From positions 1,107,332 to 1,171,331 of the forward strand of contig CM022671.1 in NCBI GenBank assembly GCA_012295275.1: a DNA stretch of 64,000 nucleotides. Direction: 5' to 3'. The position numbers were made by a program, and so were the translations under genes. The DNA comes from Chrysomallon squamiferum (Eukaryota > Mollusca > Gastropoda > Neomphalida > Peltospiridae). The stretch's first letter is position 1, and each line of letters begins with the position of its first letter. Positions 1 through 12,840 of this stretch are shown piece after piece. The notes below the pieces were generated by a model. That model saw only the letters and a list, made by a program, of their open reading frames with translations, was not told where the DNA came from and ran no database searches.

Positions 1-2057
1 AAAAGATTTCTTAATAATATTTCAAAGTGACAGTTTCAAACTTTAAGAAGATACAGAATGCTTTTGACAAGAACATTTTGAAATCTGAAATAAAACTAGC
101 TAAAATCCAACAGAACAGTGTCTCACAAACAACTTTCAGGTAAATAAGCAGCAAACAAACTGCTTGATATTCCAACAGTCAAGGAGTTCATTTTTGCTTA
201 CAATGTAGATATTACGAAGTTGTCTAGTGATATATACAAGCTAGGAACACAAAAAAAAAAATAATAAAAAATAAAAAAATAGAAAATTGGCACACCAGAT
301 CTTTACTACAAATATTTTCCTTCCAGACTCATAAAGACAGACAGCATCATCTTTCAACACATGGTTTGGCGATGCAAAAATAAAAAAAAGTGCCCTTATT
401 TTAAATTATGGTATGCTTTAAGCCCTAGCAAAATCTACAGTTTAGACTGGTGCGAGATTGTTTTTGCCAATCAACAGAGCCTGGAAGTTGAGAAGCACCA
501 ACCAGACTCAGTTTTAATTGTTCAGGGAGGGACCAGTCAGTGACACCAAACCTGATTGGGGACAGGCACTCAGCAAGCTGAATGATTTAAACTCGCATCA
601 CATTACTGTTGATTTTTTTTAAAGGGTAGCTCTGGAATGATGGATTATAAAAAAGACAAGGTCAGGTTACAGCTCTCAAAACAAGAATAATCTCGCCACG
701 TGCCTTTACATGAAAACAGAAACAGCAGGTCCTGTCCTGGATTACATTTGTCACTCAACACAGACAACAATCCAACAAAAGTAGCTTCTTTTTAAAGGAT
801 GGCAATAAAAAAAAAAAAGAGCTAATAATTATTGCTGGTAATTAGTTTTATGATTTTCTTTTTTCTTTTACTTTCACATTATTGTCAAATATTTAAAAAA
901 AAAAAAAAAACAACAACAATCCTATCAGCAAATTATTAAAAAAAAAAAAAATCTATGCTTTTATTTATTTGTCAGATTTTTAACTGTTTTTATATGTATG
1001 CACTTTCATCAGTTTTAATTAATATGAAGGGAGAAATGTACTGCAATTAAAATGCATTCATACTGTATTTAAAAAAAAAACATCTGTTTTAAATTAACAG
1101 CATAAACATCAAATAAAAATAAATTAATGTCCTAACCATACATCTTTTTATTTTTAAAACAAAGTTTGCCATCTGTTAGAAAACTAATCTGACTGGAACC
1201 TTTTAAAAGAACACTACAGACTTGAACTCACTTAACAGAAGAGTGAAAAAAAAAAAAAAAGTCTAGAGTCTGACTCACATCTTTCTGTGTAAAAAGGTAT
1301 AAGCTACAGAAAACGTCTGTAGACTGAACACAAGTATAAAGAGACATGTACTTTGTCTTAATTCTGCTGTTTAGTAAATGACTGAAAAGAAAATGAATAC
1401 AAGGCAAAGTTGTATACGTTTCTCACTGAATGTTTCTCTGAACAAAACAAGTTTAAATGGATAAAATGTGTGTGCATTTTAATTCTGCTGACAAAATGAA
1501 GAAGAGGGTAAACTGCAAAGCTGATAACCTTATCACAAAGTGTATGAACAGTTTTCAAAATGAAGATTAAATTTCTTTCAAATTATTTGAAATAAAATTG
1601 TCTTTGCTTGTGTAAGTTAGTTCAGATGTTATTTAAATAATAATTTAAATAAATAAATAAAAAAAATAATAATAACAAAAAAATAGAACCTCCCAAAAGC
1701 AATGAACTTGGAATTTTTGCCATTAATTTGTGAATGTGTGCCTGTGAGTACATTTGTATACATCTGTGTAAAAAAAGTTCTTAAATCTGTAAATAATAAG
1801 GATGACTGAATTGGTTTGACAGAGTGAACTGAAATCATGTTTTAACAATAGTTATGTAGCAAGTCTAGCTATTAACCCATGTAGTGTGGGCATACTTAGT
1901 GATGTGATCACCTGGGGTGTCTTAATCACATCTGTCTTTATGACTTACTATTCTCAACATTATTAGAACACAGATATAACAACACAGCAGGAAAGTGAAA
2001 TGTTATTTAATCTTGAAGGTCTTTTTACTGAAAAAAAGATGTTCTAGGCCACATTAT

Positions 2058-2058
<1 letters not shown>

Positions 2059-2092
<34 letters not shown>
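2059..2092. repeat. poly(A) run, 34 bases
   Basis: An uninterrupted run of A, the longest homopolymer in the window. No SINE or LINE body is recognisable immediately upstream, so it cannot be assigned to a retroposon tail. Confidence 0.95.
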
Positions 2093-2094
<2 letters not shown>

Positions 2095-3934
2095 AATGAA
2101 GAAAAAACTCAGCTGAATTCAATATTGTTTATTTCATGTTTTGTAAATTCAGAATTCAAAAGAAGTGGTAAAAAATGAAAGGACTAATATTAGATCTGCT
2201 GCTTAATAACAGAGATTATTTTAAAGTAGTTATGAAGTTTTTTTTTTTTTTTTTCTTTGAAAAAAAAAAGATTATGATTTGCTTGAAGATTTTTTTTTTT
2301 TTTTTAAATTAACTGTCTCTTAATGAAAAACTGTTTCAAGTGCTCAGATTGAAATAAATAGTTAATTTATAACATTTAAAAAAAATAATAATAAAAATTA
2401 GAATATTCCACAGATCTTTTTGATATCAGCCAGTTTTATCAACCATGGCACTTGTCCATGGCTAATTAGCTGAGAATATTCATCAGTATGATCACAAATT
2501 ACACAACAGCAGGCAGCATTACCGAAGAATGCCAGATGGAAACATTGTCCCACACAGGCAACAGCCCAAACCAAAGTGACATAATTCCATCAAGCATTCA
2601 ATGATTCAGAACAGATATTAAATTAGCTTCCTGCACTTCAAGGCAAACTGAATTAAGTTAAGAAGCTCTAAAACAAATTGTAAAGAAAACAATCACAGAA
2701 AATTATCCTTGGTTCTCTGGAGAACATGGACACTATGACAGCTCACTATCCAACAGAGGAGCTTCCACAACTGTAGGAATTAATCTTTCATCACAGCCTA
2801 TTTCACATACAAAACAATGATAAATTAAAAAACCTAACAGAATCAAATATCAGTTTCCCCACTATTTATTCATATTTATTCTCATTTCAAGGATTTATTT
2901 TATTTTATTCTTAAACAAAACACAATAAAAATTATTTTAAATTAGAACTCTGGCTATTTGATTCTTGCATATAGTCATCTATTCCTGCTTCAGGTTATAT
3001 AATCTGTTATAAAATATTTCCAGTGACATTTATACATGATTAATCAGTGATAGTGAATGAATGAATGAACACTATTATTTTAATATTAATTGTATTATGT
3101 AGAAGAGATCACCTTTCAGTGTTCATGTGCAAGAAAGCCAGCTGTTCTTTTATGCACTATTCTTTTAGACTGGCAACTACAGATAATTTACATGTTCATT
3201 AGTACTAAATTAGTAAAGGAGCATTGGTTGGAACAGGAAATAACTTAGATGGATAATTAATCCTATTTTAAATGAAGTAACACTGCAAAGATACATAGGT
3301 ACATTAGTGAATATCCTGTATTAATAACCATGTATTCAGGTATAAACAAGTCACCATTCTACACCCTATTTTGATGTAAACACGTGTAATATGTACACAG
3401 ATTTAATTTAGATAATACAAATTGGTTTCTGAGTAACTGATCTTTATTATTAAATGAAAAGAAAATGAAAAACTGAAAAGAAACTTTGAATGTGACATTT
3501 CTGGGTAAATATTTTAACTATTAAAAATAAATACTGTTAATTTAAAAAGAGAGAATTTGTTACCTTTTTAAATCTATACTGTCCTGTTATCTGACCTAGT
3601 ATCACACCTAACATTTATTTTGACAGTGTCAAAACAACTTTTCAAAGGAAGCTTATGGCAGTTTTATTCCCATTAATTTGATTTATCACTAATATTGCAT
3701 TATGAAAGAGAAATTACAAAAGTGTCATAAAAAACAAAAATGATAAAAACAAATATTAACTTTTTAATAACATATAATAATAATTTCAGTTAAGCATGCA
3801 TACACACACGTGGCTCGTTTTGAACATAAATTACATTCTAACAAAAAATTAAATAAAAATAATAAGTTTGAATGTTAGTAACTACATACAAAAGCTATTT
3901 CAGAAAAAAACATAATTTTAAACATCACAAGACA

Positions 3935-4408
3935 CTACAGTGCAGTGGCTGACAAAGATCCCATCAGATTGAATATGGGATTTTGACAAGCAGTAATGAA
4001 AATAATATTGATTATGGTGATGTGGTTAGCACTTAGATACTGATGGAATAATGATGACTGTTGTGACACTGAAGATTGAATTTGTACTGTGCTATTTATC
4101 TCAACTGTAACTAGTAATTCACTCATTGTGGTATAAGTACATATACATATACAAAATGTGTTACTTACATAAACAATGGCAATATTCAAAATTTCCTTAT
4201 TTAAAGAAGGCAGAGAGGAATGGTAGTTTATAATATGAAGATCAAAAAGGATTATTTTAGTCTTTAGAAGATTAAAGAAAAAAAAATGTATTTTTTTAAA
4301 ATCTAGTATGGAAATCAGTTGTAAAAGGAAATGAAAAATTTTAAGCATAAAGAAATAAAACAAAAAACCAATAATAACTTCTGAAACAAATTTCTGAGAG
4401 AAAAACAT
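3935..4408 (-). other. Outlier-length ORF of 157 codons, no family recognised
   Basis: The frame opens with a true ATG at 4,408 and runs to a stop at 3,935. The first 50 residues are Phe/Ile/Leu-rich, as expected from reading a T-rich strand. The last 70 or so have a more ordinary composition with many Ser, Gln, Asn and Thr. No domain, signal peptide motif or known family is visible, and no promoter-like or CpG-rich sequence precedes it. It is clearly longer than the other spurious frames nearby, which mostly stop near 100 codons. It may be a chance frame in A-rich DNA or a decayed coding fragment. Confidence 0.12.
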
Positions 4409-5060
4409 TAATTAATATTTACATTAATAATAGATTGACAACTGAATGAATGGGTTGTTTAATGACCTGTAAAAATATTTTAATATTAAGATGTTATTTG
4501 TAACAAAAGTAGTCATAACATGAGCTATGAGAATTTGTTATAATTATTACTAATATATTTTTTAAAAATTTTAAACTATCAGATGCAGAAATTCATTATT
4601 TTATGTTTCCACAGGCTTTTAAAGTCTTAGTCATGGAGCAATAGTAGAAACAGAATATTAATAACATTAATTTGAAACATATCTGCTTTCTGCACATTCG
4701 AACAAAATCTGAATTTCCAAAATATCATGTTACATTATTATATGAAAATAAAACTGTCAAACAGGGCATTTATGTAAAATTATACATTTATGTTGCAGGA
4801 TGGGCTGTCTGTAAATGAATATTTAATATCTAGTCAAAGTATTGTAAAAACACAAGCTTAATGTCAGTTAAAATTATGAATAGCTTTTAAATTGATGCAT
4901 TTTAAAATAATATTAATCTTATATTGCAAATGATATTTAAGAATCATTACGCAAATGATGAAGAAAACAAATAAAAACAATATCCTATTATAGCCAGTGC
5001 TTTTTTCTTCCATTTTTTTAATGAGTTTTTAAAAATCATTCAGTATGATAACTGTCTTAC

Positions 5061-5119
5061 CTGGACCAAGGAATGAAAAAAAGGTCCCAAAAATTTATAA
5101 CAAAAGTTGGACACAACAT
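5061..5119 (-). other. Possible short ATG exon ending at a strong donor
   Basis: On the minus strand an ATG at 5,119 opens 19 codons (MLCPTFVINFWDLFFIPWS) followed by AG and the donor GTAAGAC. The leftover two bases put it in the same splice phase as the exon at 45.2 kb. The peptide is hydrophobic with a Cys at position 3. There is no CpG enrichment here, and a chance donor is quite possible. Confidence 0.15.
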
Positions 5120-6198
5120 GTTGCTTTCTATCACCTGTTACTTTGAAAACTGATCTAACCGAATGTCTAGAACCTACTTATTTAACTATTATAAATATCT
5201 TATCTCTGGCTTAATATCAGTAAACAAAGCTAAGCTGTTCTTTAATGTAGACCAGTTAATTAAAATAACAATTCTGCTCCTTATCACAGCAAACAGTTAA
5301 CAGTCACAGCCTGTTGAATAGACAGTAATTTATTAACAAAAAGGGTGAGCATGTGTTAATAAGACAAGCAATGTAAGGTTATGTTGTATCAAAGATTAAC
5401 TAAACCTACAGATACTACTCAGTGAAAGAAAATCTTTTATAAATAAGTTTATTTTTCCACAAAAAAAAAATTAATAAAAAAAATCACATTTTAATCGTTA
5501 TGTAAATAAATAAAAGACAATTATGAAAACCATCTCACCTTTGAAATTCTGCATTGAAAGAAACTCCCATGCACATATACACACACACATATATATATAT
5601 ATGTTATATATAGTTTATTTATTTATAGGTATCAATCTATTAATAAGAAAAATGAGCAGACCACCCCTCACCTGACAATTTTCCACCCAAAATGAACACA
5701 ACACTTGGGTTAAACAAAGAATCAACACATTCATGTTATTCATTTATCTAAACATAGCAGCTTTGATCATACATAAAAAGACTGGCAATGAACTGTTTCA
5801 TGTTTACAAAATATACACTTGGATAGCAGTGGTACACTCATATTTATTATTAAACATTGCAAATATTACCTTAGGCCATCACTGAGGTAACTATAATAAC
5901 AGAAAACACCCAAACTAAATCAGTTTGCTGTTTTGAAATTCAGACTACCTCAGTACATTCATTTAAATCTGAACAGAATGAAATTTTTTAATTATTATAT
6001 TTGTATACAGACAGACTCACACATTTTAGGTATATATACATACACACACACACACAAACATATAAGCAATATAAATGATTTGATTACATTATTTTAAATA
6101 ATTGTTCTCATTACATTACATTCTATCAAGATTTTGCATTTACATTCTGTACACTATCACTGAAATAATGTTGATAATGGCAAAAACCACTTTCAGAA

Positions 6199-6290
6199 CA
6201 CACACCCACCCCCCACACACCCAGACAGACACCCATCCCCCACACACCCAGACAGACAGACAGACAGACACACACACACACACACTCATA
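6199..6290. repeat. CA/GACA-rich compound microsatellite with a duplicated C-rich unit
   Basis: A unit of about 28 bases (C-run, ACACACCC, then GACA repeats) occurs twice in tandem and then grades into (GACA)n and (CA)n. Open frames on both strands through this block are products of the repeat and not genes. Confidence 0.9.
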
Positions 6291-7327
6291 CACGTCATAC
6301 ACGTATATAATAAATATAAGAAAATAGAGAAAAAACAACAACAAAAAAACATCTTAAAACCAATTTAAGCAATTACAAACCTCTCTGAGTTGGCCATAAC
6401 ATTTGTATCACTAACACAGGAAACTGCTAAATAGCTTCTGTACATCAATCTCACCTTGTTTATACTTCAAAATATAACCGATTAATGTCACACAATAAAA
6501 ACTATTCTTTTGCTTATGATATTATTTTATATTAAACTTTTGCACAAAATTCAGTAATATGTTATAGTGACTGGAATACAAATTGTTTTCGTATAAATAT
6601 TTCAAAGGAAAAATAAACTAGTTTTGTCTTCAGTTCAAGCAGTTACCAACAGATTATTTCAGTTGTTGTACCTTAACAAGAGCTTGTATAATTTGAAAAC
6701 AATATGTAAATGGTGGCAACAGATGGTGATGTTTTTAAATTCTTATGGAAAGATTATTGATTATGTAAATATTAATTTGTACCATAATGCTTTACTGTAA
6801 AATGTGCTTTTAAGACTTGAACAAAACTTAAGAAAAAAACAAAAACTGAACTAAAATTACAAAAAAAAAAAAAAAAAAATAATAATAATAATCCAACAAA
6901 CCAATACAAATTGAAAAAAAAAAAAAAATAAATAAATAAAATAAAATAAACAATTATAAAAATGTTTCTTAGTAGTTAAAACCATGTACAAAATTAAAAC
7001 AAGTATCAAATAACTTCACTGGCATGTATTCAAAACATGAATAATGATCTCTGGAAAAACATGTTGCAGGTATTCCATAAGCTGTCAACATGTTTAAGAT
7101 TATTCTTTTACAACAAGTATTAACAACAACACAGAGAAGCACAGCATGGCAGCAACAACACTTAACCTAAGATCACAGCCAAAAAACAATGAACATTTAT
7201 GAGGCAATCACTTTCACATTATTTCATTTTGTATTTTTACCTGCTTTTCCTAGATCAGGCCAAACACACAGGCATCTGTACAAATTCCACACTGTGATCG
7301 TGAAGGTAAGGACAAAATGCTTCCATC

Positions 7328-7640
7328 CATGTTAGTATGCATGTAAACTTTTGACCAGTGACCACTCTGTGTCACCTGACTAGTCAGAAAGACTGGCCAT
7401 TGAATAGCAAAATGATAAACACATAAAACAAACAATAGAATACTTTCAAAACGGACAAGGTAGTTGTTCACCAGTAACATACCATGATACTTTAGTATCA
7501 TGTTAGTATGCATGTAAACTATTGTTATTGATCATTCCATATAATCTGACCAGTCAGTACTGACAATGTAAGTTGATAGGAATAAGCCGCACAGCACCAC
7601 ACAAACAATGGAATTATTTTAAGATTGACCTGACACCAAA
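7328..7640. repeat. Diverged direct tandem duplication, period 171 bases
   Basis: A 22-base identical core beginning CATGTTAGTATGC occurs at 7,328 and again at 7,499. The following sequence can be aligned loosely through CTGACYAGTCAG, ACAAACAATRGAAT and a final TTGACC/ACGGAC. At the junction is a perfect 7-base inverted repeat, ATGATAC-TTTA-GTATCAT (7,484-7,501). Confidence 0.7.
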
Positions 7641-7689
7641 AACATTCTGTAACACTCTAATCTGATATATCATCTTTTACCTACTTCAC

Positions 7690-7830
7690 ACATTAATAAC
7701 CTCGGAAATCCCAGTCAATTACACATATACTTGCCTGAGTTATTTATCTTCACTAGCCTAGAAAAACCCAGTCAGTTAGAGTCACACTTGTTTCTTTAAT
7801 ACAAGTTTACTAGCCTATATACCTGGTCAA
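7690..7830. repeat. Short tandem repeat, period about 57 bases, roughly 2.5 copies
   Basis: CCCAGTCARTTA recurs at 7,710 and 7,767 with a degenerate third copy (CCTGGTCA) near 7,822. Each is preceded by a diverged TAGCCTA-type segment. It lies just beyond the 171-base duplication but has a different unit. Confidence 0.55.
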
Positions 7831-7849
7831 GCAAGATGATGTGAATCAG

Positions 7850-9483
7850 CTGTAGCCTGCTGTGGTGGCATAATGCTGTTCAAACACTGCTAAGAGCCTT
7901 TCTGAAACCATCACATGCAGTCTCTAGCAAATATTTACATCCAAGCAGATTAAATCCAGATTCCCATTCAGTGCAAGAAGCCACCTCCCTGTGTTTGTTC
8001 TGTGTTATAAATCACTAAGTACTAGTTGTCAGTATATACAGTGAATAACCATCATTACCGAGATTGGTAGCTTCAGTGAAATGTAAATATTCCATGTTTT
8101 ATTTTGAGAACATGTCCAATACGTGTCTCCTAATTCAAATCTTAAATTTATTTTTGGAAGATATAATTTTTTAAAAAATTATTTAATACCAAATGTTATA
8201 TATACATATAAACACAAACACACATTATGTTATATACATAATTATATGCACAAACAGTAATATTTAATTAGATATCAGATAACATTATTATTACCATCAT
8301 CAATCAAGTGTTTGCTAAATATTTATGTATAAAAATCATGCATGTATGTTATCTCCCATTTGTACATGCCAAATTACTTTTTGTATTCTGATCACTTTTC
8401 TTTCTAATTACAGTACTTTCGCCATAAATATACATTTTTTATACAATATTCTTCAGTAATATATCACTCTACAAAGTAAAAATGTCAAGATTCAGTGCAT
8501 TGTCATCACCTTCTTATTGGTAAAAATAGCACAGAACAAAACAAATTGTTTTGAAGTATAAAAAATGTATTTAGGCTTTAAAATTTAAAAGAACCTAAGC
8601 CCAAATCTCACAAATACTGGCCATATAAATGTGATATGCAATATTTTAACAATTCTACAAAATGCATTTGTATTTGTATATAATTAATATATAATTAATA
8701 TTTTAAATACATTCTTACCATCTGCAAGCTACTAATATTCATTATGTGATTCCTTTCAAGAAGTATATTCCATGTCATTAAATTTGTCAGAAAATGAATT
8801 TTAATCCCTTTCACTATCATCAAGTTTAAAAACTATCATCAGTTTTAAAATCACAATTTTCAGTACAGCTGATTATACACATTAAAGTTTTGAGTAAACC
8901 AAGGGTCCAGGGTAAATCCACAACTGTTTAACACTTCACCTGTTAGAATTAGCCTGCGATGGAACAATGTGGTCACACAGCAGTTGGGATCACACACTGT
9001 GCTTATTCTCTGGTGAAATGTTTTTCACATGCTGGTGTTGGGGACAGACAAGGGCTGGAGGAAGACAAGTGGTGCAGCTCACCTGATGGGACAGAACACA
9101 CCTGTAACATCCACTGCCAGCACTACAGTGAGCTCAGGCTCAGCTAGCACCCACTGACCTTTCTACCAGTCATAAAACTGTTTACTCTCTTTGATGTTTC
9201 ATGCTTGTTTTGAAGGTTTCACAGTTTCAGTTTAGCATTATAATGATTATTACAAATTAATTATATCTTTAAAACAAATTTTATAAATTATGAAAATTAA
9301 AATATTAAAACAATTAGAAAGAAAAGTTAAAGGCCAGAAACTATCATTTTAGGTTATCTACTTTAAATGATAACTTTTGGAAGGGCTTTATTTTAAGAGT
9401 AATCATAAAGTACTATTTTTTAATAGTTTCAGATTCAATTTAAGATTTAGTCAACAGTCACCAAACACTAAAAATTTTTTTTT

Positions 9484-9524
<41 letters not shown>

Positions 9525-12040
9525 TTACGTACAGGTTCCTGACCTTTCACATATCTCACTCATTATGATAGTGTAATTGCAGGAAGGACATTTCAACATT
9601 AGTTTGGGCAAATGCCAGTATATCAAGCAATCTTCTTTAGAATGTTTTCAAGAGGTGACAAACCTGAATCTGACAGTTAAAACAGATACCATCACTACAG
9701 TGTTGATTACCAACTGATAAATATTCAACAATTATAACACGAAAACCATTAAAGTTATCTGTTTGGACAAAATCTCTTTTTTGGGGACACACCCACTGAT
9801 GATGGTCAGGATTGGTCAGAGGTGGGTGTACTTTTCAACAGATGATTCAGACTAGCACTACAATCTTACCATGATCTTCATATTACAGAAGCCAATAACA
9901 CAACTAAACAATGTCCTGTTAGATAAAGCATAAACAAAACTCAAAGGTTACTGTGTAACTGAATTTTATGAATATTTTCTGCATACATTGGACCAGTGAT
10001 CAGAAGATTTTATTATCATTATATTATTGGTGAAATTGTAATACTTAGGAATATATGCCATAGTATCCCATAGAGTTAGTATTTGTATGCCAGTCAATAA
10101 CAACAACAACAAATACTTTTGCAAAGAATGACAATATGTATGTTTGTGTAAACTATTGTGTAAGTTGACAAATTTTATTTGTCAAGAATCTGATGTAGTG
10201 TAATATATTATTCTGCATGTGATTGTTATAAAAAGAACCTTTACAAAATTCACGCTGCTATTTATGAGTTAATGGTTCTCTTTTTACTGACTTCAAATCC
10301 ATTTCAAACAAATGAAATTTAAGACCTAGCCATATTTACCAAGAAAATCATTAAAAAAATAATTAAAATTCCAGTAAAGAATGAACACTTTATAAGCAAT
10401 GTGATAGCTGAGTGTGTGTATGTCTATTTATATTCTCCATTCTATTCGTAGACCAAGCTGAACTGTTTAAATTATGCAACCTATAGGGATAATAATAACA
10501 AATGCAAACCACAATTTGTAGAACAATTTCTATAACTGAACCATGAATATACAGAATATAAGAATCAATTAGCAACAAAGCTCATGGCATAAACCTTTCT
10601 ATGACACATTCAAAATGGCAAAACATGATTTTGCAATTACTGTAAGAATATATTCAAATTCATACATGCTAACACAATTCATTGGGTAACACAATTCATT
10701 TTGCTTTTGTGTTGCTTGACTAAACTTGGGTCATTTCATCAAGAAACCAATACAAAATAAGTCAATATATTTTTCTATTTATGGAAATATATTTGTCAAT
10801 ATTTTGTGCTGGAGATTTGTCCCTATAATCTGCTAAAATGAGTTTTGTAGATACTAATAAATAAAAACTTATTTCAAGTTTTCATAAAATTATGGAAAGT
10901 TAAAATCAGATTTGAATTTTCAAAATAATGACAAAAGTTTAACTGATAAAATTCATGAATAGCTGACAGACAGAAATAGTCTTGGAAATGTTCCTTTGTG
11001 AATCTTTGATTAAACATCCTTTAGACTTATCTCAGAATATATTCTGAATTATCAAAATAACTTTTTCCTGTTTGTATTTTATGTAAATGTATGAGTGGAT
11101 ATGTGTGTGTGTGTTAAAAAGCTAATATCAAAAGAATGATTATGTTCAGTGAATTATGTAATGTACACATAGATTAAAATAAACAAGTCAAAGGCTGAAG
11201 TAATTGTTGGTTTGGAAATAAATACAGAACAGGATGTTTTCAGACTGTAATGAACATGTGTAACAGAATAAAGATGCTCATCACACTTATTAAGCTGACA
11301 GGCTGCAGAAACAAAACTTCCTCAAAGCTCTCATTTCCAGTCAGCTTGAAAGTGCTCTTTACTGCTGAAAATGCTATTCTACTAAAAACACATAAAGTGA
11401 AATCAGTGTAAATGTTCTAACAAATGAAATGAGTGGGAATTCAAACAGCCCTACATGTGTAACGTATGAGAGCTGAGCCAGCTCTGTGTTCTATCTGCCT
11501 CTTCAAGTGAAGCAAAGTGTTGCAGCTCAGGGCCAATTATTGAACTGTTTTCTTCAATCTTAAATTTTTCACCTGAAGCCAACACTGCTGAGTGCTCACT
11601 AGCAGGCTTAAAAGAAATGAGTAATCCAGATTCTAAGTAGATGATTAAAGAAAATAATGACAGCATCAATCACTTCTTTGATTTAATGTCATTTTTTTTT
11701 AAGTTATTATCCTTAAAGTTTCTATAGTAATACAATAGATTTTACAGAAGATTATAAAAAGGACACTTCACTGGCAATTAAGCCATATCTTTACCAGCAC
11801 AGAGTTTGAATCATGTTTTGAGAAAATATTCTGGTTATGCTTACTACAATGGATCTAACTTTAGGTAAATACAATTAAGTAAATTTTAGACAGCTTATTG
11901 TCAGACTTAGGTTGACATGTGGCTTAGAACACACAATGATCAAAAGAAAATCCAAACAAGTAAATTTCATTAAGACAAATTCTTAGTACCATTCTTTTTC
12001 TTTCACAAATAAAAAACAAGCATACATATTTCTACATATT
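7850..12040. other. AT-rich non-coding stretch
   Basis: No supported gene. A more balanced patch at 8,940-9,150 has an open frame of about 60 codons on the plus strand without family resemblance or splice logic. Two arms ACACCCAC and GTGGGTGT at about 9,789-9,829 can form a short hairpin. CpG is rare throughout. Confidence 0.45.
9488..9522. repeat. (TA)n microsatellite
   Basis: About 17 uninterrupted TA dinucleotides. Confidence 0.95.
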
Positions 12041-12042
12041 TT

Positions 12043-12044
<2 letters not shown>

Positions 12045-12081
<37 letters not shown>
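12045..12081. repeat. (AC)n microsatellite
   Basis: About 18 uninterrupted AC dinucleotides in an A-rich context. Confidence 0.95.
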
Positions 12082-12084
<3 letters not shown>

Positions 12085-12607
12085 CATAACTACAAAAAAA
12101 TATATAAATTGATTCAAATATTAGCTTTACTTGTAACTGTTAATAATAAATTACTCCAAAATAAACAGTATTTTCTTTTGTTAAAAAAGGAGATTTTTCT
12201 ATAACAAATGGCTTTAATGATTATAAACATTGAGCTTGTTTATCTGTTGTCACTAAAAACATAAGATTTTATTCATTGAAAGTAATAGATATACTGAGGC
12301 TTTTCCAAAACATAATCTTTGTAAATGTTCTACATTCTTTTTACAAGCATTAATTGATTAAATGATAATCATTAAATGTGAAATATTAAAAGTTCAAATG
12401 TAAAATAATAGATACACAATAATATGAACTATTTTGAACTTGTATGATAATTCTGTATTCAAAGTAAATATATAATAATAAGAATAATAACAAAATACTG
12501 CTAAAATGGAAATGTCTGAAGAATGCCAACATGAAAAGAAGGAAATCAATGAATGAATGGCAGTCTCTTTGATCAAGTACTCATCATGCAGGCTAAGCGA
12601 TCCATAC

Positions 12608-12657
12608 CTTTTTTCCATCTCTAGCTGCTGAATTCGCATTCTCACAACCTGATGCAT
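12608..12657 (-). other. Possible short exon encoding a helical peptide
   Basis: On the minus strand an ATG at 12,657 opens MHQVVRMRIQQLEMEK, followed by AG and the donor GTATGG. The splice phase equals that of the 45.2-kb exon. The MRIQQLEMEK stretch is strongly helix-forming and resembles the coiled-coil segment found in YAP-type coactivators, but ten residues cannot establish homology. It could be an alternative first exon, an internal exon of an unrelated transcript, or chance. Confidence 0.2.
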
Positions 12658-12823
12658 TATGATGAAAAGGTTCAGCTATGTACACAATCCTTCACATGAG
12701 AAATATTCCAGTATGTCCTTGTGGTAATATCCTAACATCCAGTTCTAGCAGACACTGGCCCAGTAACATTCCAACAGGGGCCATCGCTTTTGGTCCAAAT
12801 TATGATGATTGCTGACCAGTCAA

Positions 12824-12840
12824 GTCCAATAGTATTGGAC
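12824..12840. repeat. Perfect 17-base palindrome
   Basis: GTCCAATA-G-TATTGGAC: two 8-base arms around one central base. Function unknown; it could be a protein-binding site or a chance hairpin. Confidence 0.8.

Larger units (their letters stand above)
1..5000. other. AT-rich non-coding stretch, probably intron
   Basis: No open frame here has the composition or splice sites of a convincing exon. Sequence at about 300-780 and 2,400-2,800 is less repetitive and could be untranslated or conserved non-coding sequence, but nothing proves it. Homopolymer runs include 34 A at 2,059-2,092 and T runs at 2,238-2,254 and 2,290-2,305. CpG is rare. It lies downstream of the minus-strand exon at 45.2 kb, so the inferred state is intron of that gene. 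Confidence 0.45.
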
